Source: Poecilobothrus nobilitatus
Lineage: Eukaryota > Arthropoda > Insecta > Diptera > Dolichopodidae
Length of the DNA stretch: 64,000 bases
Reading direction: 5' to 3'
NCBI GenBank assembly: GCA_947095535.1
Contig: OX352773.1
Location: 166,420,438 to 166,484,437 of the forward strand
A program made the position numbers and the translations under genes. Of this stretch, positions 56,951 through 64,000 are shown piece after piece. The notes beneath the pieces were generated by a model. It was not told where the DNA came from. It saw only the letters and a list, made by a program, of their open reading frames with translations, and made no database searches. Within the stretch, counting starts at the first letter, position 1; the number at the start of each line of letters is the position of its first letter.

Positions 56951-59900
56951 ATTTTAAATATATTTACTAATAAAAAAAAACATACTTGAGATTTCATAGA
57001 TTTTCCAAATGCTTTTATTAGATTAAAATAATATTTAAAAAAATACAATTGAAAAAACTTCATCCAATAAAATTTATATTTTTTTTATCAATTGCTGCGT
57101 TTAAACTGCAGTGCAAAATGGTTTGACGTTTGTAGCACTAGTAGAAACCTGACATTTAAAATAGTAATAAACTAGTAAATTAGCTGCAGATTTTTAACTC
57201 GACCTAAATATAAACAGAGCGTAAGTATGTAGCAAAGGTATAAAAACCAAGTTATTACTTCAAATATCATAATGGTATAAAACAGATGTCATTTATATTA
57301 TATATTAGAAATAATAAGTGTAAAATCGAAAAGGGTTGTGTTTTTTTTTTGTCTAAATAACTTTATAACTTCGAATGCACTTAAAGTTTTTAAATATTTA
57401 TCCATTATTAATTTAAAAAAATATACAAAATATCCAACATTATTTTTTGAAAATTTATAAATATTTGAAACAAAGCACAGTAAGAACACATATTACAATA
57501 ATGTCAAACTCATTTTGACGTCTGTCAATCAAGTTAAATTGGCTGCGGATGCGATTATATTTCTTCTCAAGTTAAAACACACTTAATATTTCGTCAATTT
57601 TAAAACTTAGAATTAAACTATAAATTAAAATGTATATGGTAATATCTGGTAATATCTAACTAACCATATTAATTTTTTTTGTATCAGCGATCATGTGTAT
57701 GAAACCATTTTTTAGTATCAAGCCATCATTCTCCGCTTTTTAAAAATTAAATAAAATAGATCAACAAAAAAAAAATTTAAAAAAAAAAGAAACTTATTTT
57801 TTCTTATTTTTAATTTAGAAATTAGAAAAAAAAAAAATTAAATAAACTAAATATTATATTGACTTAACATTGATAAAATAAACATTGATGTGTAATCCCG
57901 GAATTAAATATGTTCCTAGAACAAGTGAAAGTAAAGTCATGTGCGAAATATTTAATGAAAATTAAATCAGTAAAACTAATAAAACACCTGTATGTTAAAA
58001 AAAAAATACAAAAAAAAAAAAAACAAATAAAAAAGTAAATTGTAAAAAATTATTTAAAAAATACACATTATCAATTAAGAGAATGGAAACTTTTTACCCT
58101 TAATCGTTTTTTAAATCATTTTTGATGTTTTTTTTTTTTTTGCTAAAGGGCAGAAATAATCTTCAAAATATACATTAAGAAATCCTGGACTGTATTAATG
58201 TGGAAGAATTTTTAATCTTTAAGTACACCTCTCACCGAAACCAAAATAATTGGATAAACATTTGAACTGCTAATATATGGGTCGGAGTCTAGAAGTTATA
58301 CGAGGTATGAAATTTTAAAGAACAGCGAAATAATTTGAGAAGATAATGAAGCAGGCTAAGATTTCCTAAAACAGAAAAGAAAAAGTTTGTATTAAATATT
58401 TAATAGTTTTAAACTTAAACAAATTATTCGTGACTGAATAAGTACTTGACTTTGTAGAATTTTTTTAAACTTTCCAAAAAGCTTGTTGAACCCGTTATCG
58501 TGGTCTAAATAAGCGATAACATAATTAATGGATGATTTAGTTATTTTGGAAATTTGGAAGGTATTTGAGAGTCTGTTTACACATGAGATGTAAAGCTTGT
58601 TGGATAACAGTACATCCTTATTTTCCTTTATAAAAAACAATTTCTACAACAGGGTCCAAAAAATAGAAAGTTATAATAATCATTGATGGCCTGATATTGA
58701 ATTAAAAGATATAATTTTCAGTTAAATGAATTTAATTTTAATTTCAGTTGTTTAATGTTATCATTAAAAAAATGTTCATTAATAAAAAAAAAAACCGTGT
58801 AATTTCATCAAATTGATTCAAATATGCGGAAGAGATAGGATCACGTAAAAAGAAAGTTTGGTATAGGTATTAAGGTATATTATATATATATAGGTATTAT
58901 AAAATTTAATTCAATTTAAAACTAGAAAATTAGTATCTTCCCAAGAGAAATCAGATAAATATTTTTAATGTTAAAACGAAACGAAAGAATCCCAAACTTA
59001 ATTAATTTTCTTTTTTTTTCTGATTTGCTTTAAACCTCTATAATTTTCTATTCATTTTTTGAAGTTTAAATTAACAAAGATACACATAAAAGTACTCGTA
59101 TTAACTACAATTATAGGTAAAATTAATTTCTAATTAAATTGATTATCATCTATAATAATTAAATTTGAACTCTATATGATAGTTAGCATGAAAAAATGTC
59201 TTAAAAAAATGAGAAAAAAAAAAAAATTATCACCATTTTTAATTAAATTTCATTTAATCTTAAACAAAAAAAAAAAAATTAAAATTGACAATCAAGCAAA
59301 GTTAATTCAATAAAAAAATCATATATTCAATATGGTTCAATTAATCGATCGTATATTATATCGATCATATCAATATAAAATATTTTACTTATTCTATGTA
59401 TATAATTTTTATAAATCAATTTGAGGTCAAATTGATCAATATTTCAATACTACCATAAGAATTATTTTTGAAATAAAGTTGATTTAATTTTTTTTTATCA
59501 TTGGGTGGTTAGTTGTTCGTTGTCGCAAATACTTAAATTTTTTTTTTCCTTCCTTTTCATTATTATTGAGAGATAGAATGATCAGTTTCAATATTGGTAG
59601 ATGTGTTACGTAATAAAATAAATAAATATGTACATAAAATGTAGATAAGTTTTATATATTTTACATACTACTTCGATAGAAAATGTATTAGAATTTATAT
59701 GAAAAAAATTATAAGGGGATAAATAAATACGCTACAATGAACATGACTAAAATTTTTTAGACGCCATGGCAAACATGCCCAACTATATGCAAAAATATAA
59801 TATGTACAGATGTAAAGGAAGTTACATGTTGAGTAAAAAATTATGTGTCCTGTGTTAATCGATCCTATATATGCCTATATTCAAATATATTTTTAATGGA

Positions 59901-59985
59901 CTAAAAAATGATTTCAGCGTAAAAAGTTTGATTCAAAAGCTAATGATGACTTTTTAGAACATTTCCAAAAAAAATTTGAAAAAAT
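56951..59985. other. No confident gene
   Basis: AT-rich. A slightly complex segment lies at 57090-57230 and again at 57500-57560, both containing TTTGACGT or TTGACGTC and GCTGC.GAT words. At 58270-58300 a frame reads LLIYGSES, weakly like the LLYGSE motif of non-LTR elements. Nothing else recognised. Confidence 0.4.
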
Positions 59986-59989
59986 GTGC

Positions 59990-61095
59990 CTATTAGTTTC
60001 ACTCTGTCCGTCTGTCCGTCTGTTTACAAAACTTCTACACCGTTAGAGATAGAGAAAAAAAATTAATTTTGTTGAACAACTTTTTCATGTAGCCCCATCC
60101 ATCAGGGAACTACAGCCCCTCAAACTTTGAAAAAGCCCTATTTTTAAATGCATATATATTCTATGTTCCTCAACAATTTTTTTTTCAATCTGAAATCAAT
60201 ATCAAAATTATATATATTTTTTAAATTTAGTATATAAATTTACCGTTATGTGAAAACCAGATTTTGCATGATTTTTCTACCTTTATAACTCCGGTACACT
60301 TTTATGTAGGGGCTTGAAATTTTGAGACAAAATTTTTAAAATTAGTATAAGATTTCCACAGAAAATTTTTTTAGACACCCCCTTATTAACTATTAGAGTT
60401 CAAAAATATAAAATTTGCTATTTTTAAACACCTGTAACTTAGGCACCTGTACACAATTTTCTTCAGAAAGACAAAAAATTAAAGCTCCAGTAATATATTT
60501 TTACGTGTGTTAATGGTTTCTTTTAATCGTATAGGGTCGAGAGTTACAGCCCCCCAAATTTGCTAAAAAGCCCAATTTTCAGATGTATATATCTCAGGCT
60601 CTGCGTAATAGTTTTAAAATCTAAAAAGACTAGAAGTATGGAAATGTTCTTACCTCTATAAAACAATATTAAAATTATGCAATATTATGTAATTTACTAT
60701 TTGAATTTACCGTTATGTAAAAACCAAATTTTGCATGATATTTCTTTTTTAATAACTTAGGCACGTTTCGAGATAGTAACTTGAAATTTAGAGACAAGAA
60801 AGAACTTTTAGAATTAGTTTCTTCAGAAAATTATTTTTTTTTATCATCCTGTTTCAGACCTTTAAGGGCTGAAAAATTGAAAATAAGCTATTTTTAGACA
60901 CCTGTAACTTAGGCACCTTTACAAATTTTTCTTCGCCAAGATATAAAAATTAAAGCTCCAATAATACATATTTAACGTGTATTAACGTTTTTTTTTAGTT
61001 AGATTGGGTCCCGGAATTGCAAGTCCTATTTTCACACTTTTTCTTAATATGAAATTTTCAAATTTTGGTGCAAGTCAAAATTTCCAAACAGTTTG
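59990..61095 (+). repeat. Dispersed repeat family S, best copy, with a 468-bp tandem duplication
   Basis: The head is TATTAGTTTCACTCTGTCCG then TCTGTCCGTCTGTTTACAAA (59993-60032). Two similar units follow, starting TTACCGTTATGTGAAAACCA (60240) and TTACCGTTATGTAAAAACCA (60708). Each contains TTTTGCATGAT, AGACACC, CACCTGTAACTTAGGCACCT and AAATTAAAGCTCC. The unit length of 468 bp parallels the paired blocks of the minus-strand copy at 16.5-18.2 kb. No coding capacity. Confidence 0.7.
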
Positions 61096-62160
61096 TATTA
61101 TCTTTTGGAAATGTGCGACGTTGGTTTACATTCTGCCTTGTTTTATTTCCATTCACTTAGCTTAATAAACCTTAATAACATATACGAATATTAGGTGCCA
61201 AAAGTTCATATCTTGTTAACATATCTTGTTCTGCTAAAGTAAATAAATAATAATAATGATTCAAAATAAACATAAGCAGAGAAAATTGAACAGTAAAAAA
61301 AATTCAAGCAGACTAACCAATACTCCAAAACACAAATTTCTACTAGGTCTGTAAAGTGACATGAAAAAAAAAAACTAAAAATTATGTCCTGCTTTGTAAT
61401 GACTTGACTTGTGACAAAGTTTTAACATCGGAAATTTAAGTTCTATTTTAACTATACGATCTGATACGATCTTGATTGTATTAATTGAAATGTCAATTTA
61501 AAAATAAAATTTTTTTTAAATTCTAATCTCAAACTGGCAATTAAAATATTTTTTTTTTTTATATTTGTTATATTGAATATAAATAATCACCATAGTTACT
61601 TACATTAATCTTCTCTTGTCATAATCCATCCGTCAAAATAAAATGTTTGATATACATATACCTATTTAATAATTATTTTGTCCATCTAATTCAGTTTCTT
61701 AAGTTTCAATTTTGAGTAGGCTTATGTTATAGCAAAATAAAGTGACTTATACTAACTAATGTTTAGAACTGTATCTTCAAGTTTAAAATGATACAAAAAT
61801 AAACAACAAATATATTATGAAATTGATATCTAATAGTAGATATTCAATAAAAAAAGTGGGCAGACCTTGAATGTTGGTTTTCTTTTTTAATTGCGGTTTT
61901 TAAGTTTGTTATAATATCGTAAATATTAAACATGAAAGTTAACATGGTAGAACTTTACAATTTAATATGGCGGAAGTGAAACAGTAAAATGACAAGTAAA
62001 TAAACCAAATTTTTATTTAAAAAAAAAAAAAAAAAGGCAAAAACAAATTATGAAACGTTAGTTTTTTTCTGCTATTCTAGTAATTTTTATTTTTTATTTT
62101 TTTTGTTTTTATTTACCAATTTATTGTATAACAATAATTATTTAATGCAATTTAGGAAAA
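61096..62160. other. No gene seen
   Basis: AT-rich. ATGGCGGAAGTGAAACAG at 61967-61984 holds an ETS-like CGGAAGTG core and begins a five-codon frame that stops at once. I see no promoter or gene around it. Confidence 0.4.
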
Positions 62161-62216
62161 ATAAATTAATTCGTATTTTAGGTAAGTTAAAAATTTATTT
62201 TAGGTAAGTTAAAAAG
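62161..62216 (+). repeat. Duplicated splice-like word TATTTTAG|GTAAGT
   Basis: TATTTTAGGTAAGTTAAAAA occurs twice about 25 bp apart (62173 and 62198). Each joins an acceptor-like TATTTTAG to a consensus donor GTAAGT. The pyrimidine tracts are short, so a simple local duplication is the likelier explanation than two functional recursive splice sites. Confidence 0.5.
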
Positions 62217-64000
62217 TTGGTTTTTGTTTTTTGTTTTTGTTTAATTAAGAACAAGGTGAAAATATTTTCAATCCAAATTTTTTTTTTTTTTTTTTTGTAG
62301 TTTTATTCACAATACTTAATATGTAAATTAATTATTTAATTTTAAATTCTTTTTAAATAAAAAAAAAAAAAATGTACCGTTTTTTCATGAATAAAAATTA
62401 AATTTAATTGAATTGAAACCGTTAAAATAATAGTTACCGATAGGAACAAAAGAAAAAAAGATTTAAGGGTTATAAAAGTTTTTAACAAATCGTTTTTCAC
62501 GCACAATAAATTTTTACTGAAAATAATTATATTATGTACCTATTATTGAATCTTCAGTTTTGTTGAATTAATCTGTTGAATTAATTATATGTAGATATTA
62601 AAAATTTTATTTAAATCGCATTGTATAGTAAAAAAATATGTGTTGATTTTATTATAGGATCTAAATTAACCTGAACTAAATTGGCATTGGGTCAAAGTAC
62701 AATCTTAACCTGAAGCAATCTAACACAATTTGTTTATAATTTTTCCTCAAGATGAATTTTCTATTCAATTTTGTTTTTTTTTTTTTTTGCTTTATAACTA
62801 CATATTAAATTTTTACTTTCAATTTTAATATTCATAAAATATTTATTTTTTTTTTTTTAGTTTTTAAATAATTTTACTTTCAATACAATACAATGTTGTA
62901 CCACCTTTTATTTATAAAAACAAAAAAATAAAAATAAAACTTTTATCTTCTTAGACATTTTTTAAGACTTTACACACCTTGATTATAACAGTTGTTTGAT
63001 TTTTTTTTTGTTTTTTTTTTTTTTTTTACCTCGAACGTTCAACAACCGTACAACCAAAATCAAAAACAACACGACAAAATAAAAACAATCGCATTAAAAA
63101 CATGTAATCTGTTTAATACCATTTTTTACAACTTCTATAACATTTATCCATAAAACTAACATCTTATAAAGAGCTTTTTGATGGCCTTTCTGTCAATTTA
63201 AAAAAAAAAATTTTTTTTCAACCAGCACAAAATCCAAAATTATTATTTAAAACGTGATCATATCAAAAAAAAAAAAAAAATAAAACAACAACCACAAAAA
63301 AAGATCACAATAATTTTTAATCCGCCCTCAATTTCATCTCCGACCGATTGGCTCACCTACTTTGCAATTACATACATAGGTACTACTCCAATATTAAATT
63401 TCAAAATGAAAAATTACTTATATATTATGTTGTTAACATTTTGTCCCTAAAATTTTATGATTTTAGTTATGTAAAATTTTTCATTTTATGTATATTAAAT
63501 TCAAAAACGTCCCCCAAAAACAATCAAAAATTGATTGCAATACAAATTTACCACGAATTTACCAATACCACAAAAAATAACAAATTGCAAAAGAAAATAA
63601 AAAAAAATACCGCCAAAAAAATATTTTTCTTTAGAATAGGTATCTTTACCATTAAAATTAAGAGTGAAAAGTCAAAATTTTAAGTTATATTACTTATACC
63701 TAATGCCTATTATAGGTAAATGATAAATAATAAAGGTGTGTTTGTATATGAGTTTATTTTGAACCCTATTGTTATAACCGGAAAAATCATTTGAAAAACG
63801 AAGAACAACGTTTGCATTTAGATAACATTTTTTTGCATTAAATAAATGTTATACTGTGACAACAGCGCGCAAAAATAAAAAACCAAAACTGAACCTACAC
63901 AAAATTAATAAATGAAATGGGGAGGGGGGGGGGGGAAATCAAAACGATAAACTCAGCAACTAACCAACAAAATTACATACTTCTCAAAATAAAAAGGTGG
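62217..64000. other. No gene seen; homopolymers and a G-run
   Basis: Poly-T at 62280-62297 and 63007-63027, poly-A at 63266-63281, and a G-rich tract GGGGAGGGGGGGGGGGG (63919-63935). A CCGATTGGCTCAC word (63342) contains an inverted CCAAT box, but no initiator or exon follows. The open frame 63348-63683 is lysine/asparagine-rich AT noise. Confidence 0.5.

Noticed and set aside
61969..61986. ATGGCGGAAGTGAAACAG as a gene start with an ETS/YY1 site
   Set aside because: The frame stops after six codons. No further exon or promoter elements were found, so the motif alone is not enough.
63348..63683. 111-residue plus-strand open frame
   Set aside because: Dominated by Lys, Asn, Ile and Phe as expected from AT-rich noise. 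No motif, splice signals or neighbouring exon.

Overview
This 64 kb window reads as nuclear DNA of an arthropod, most likely an insect. It is extremely AT-rich, full of homopolymer A/T runs and short TA-type microsatellites, and packed with eroded transposable elements. I found no intact protein-coding gene, rRNA or functional tRNA, and nothing bacterial (no operons, ribosome binding sites or CRISPR). Species placement is not possible from sequence alone. DD41D-type mariner relics, an insect-style hAT remnant, tRNA-derived SINEs and 'CTGTCCGTCTGT'-type repeats all fit insects, possibly but not certainly Diptera.

Everything that resembles protein is a broken transposon gene. A reverse transcriptase C-terminal fragment lies at 1.75-2.32 kb. 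Two or three fragments of one non-LTR element's zinc-knuckle C-terminus lie at 7.7, 27.3 and perhaps 42.4 kb. Three mariner-like copies lie at 26.1, 28.3 and 47.7 kb. A hAT dimerisation-domain remnant lies at 38.1 kb. Two of the mariner copies share the same loss of the N-terminal DNA-binding half, so a deleted derivative apparently multiplied.

Non-autonomous elements fill much of the rest. A 505-bp element with terminal inverted repeats sits inside another repeat at 14.5 kb. Further inverted-repeat elements are at 34.6, 39.1, 49.4 and 51.6 kb. A tRNA-derived SINE family is at 27.9, 32.7, 36.3 and 42.7 kb, with a different tRNA-like sequence at 1.1 kb. A 2.7-kb composite repeat at 52.8-55.5 kb carries two internal tandem arrays. 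Several dispersed families recur: S (5.6, 16.5-18.2, 25.5, 60-61 kb), T (6.9, 13.3, 14.2, 20.3 kb), U (13.0, 21.8 kb), the ~86-bp minisatellite M (10.4, 12.1, 23.7, 30.4, 33.1, 39.5 kb) and the 'ggaaataaagcc' family K (3.1, 31.0, 39.1 kb).

The most interesting signals are: a set of elements with unrelated 'word-repeat' interiors but a shared AGTGGGGGC/GGGAGCGG-like terminus; a 36-bp hairpin at 27.53-27.62 kb whose only two mismatches are G-U compatible; a zero-length-exon (recursive) splice site on the minus strand at 36.986 kb, which suggests the window may lie in a long intron transcribed leftward; and two CTCF-like core motifs. All of these are inferences from reading, not from alignment or search.
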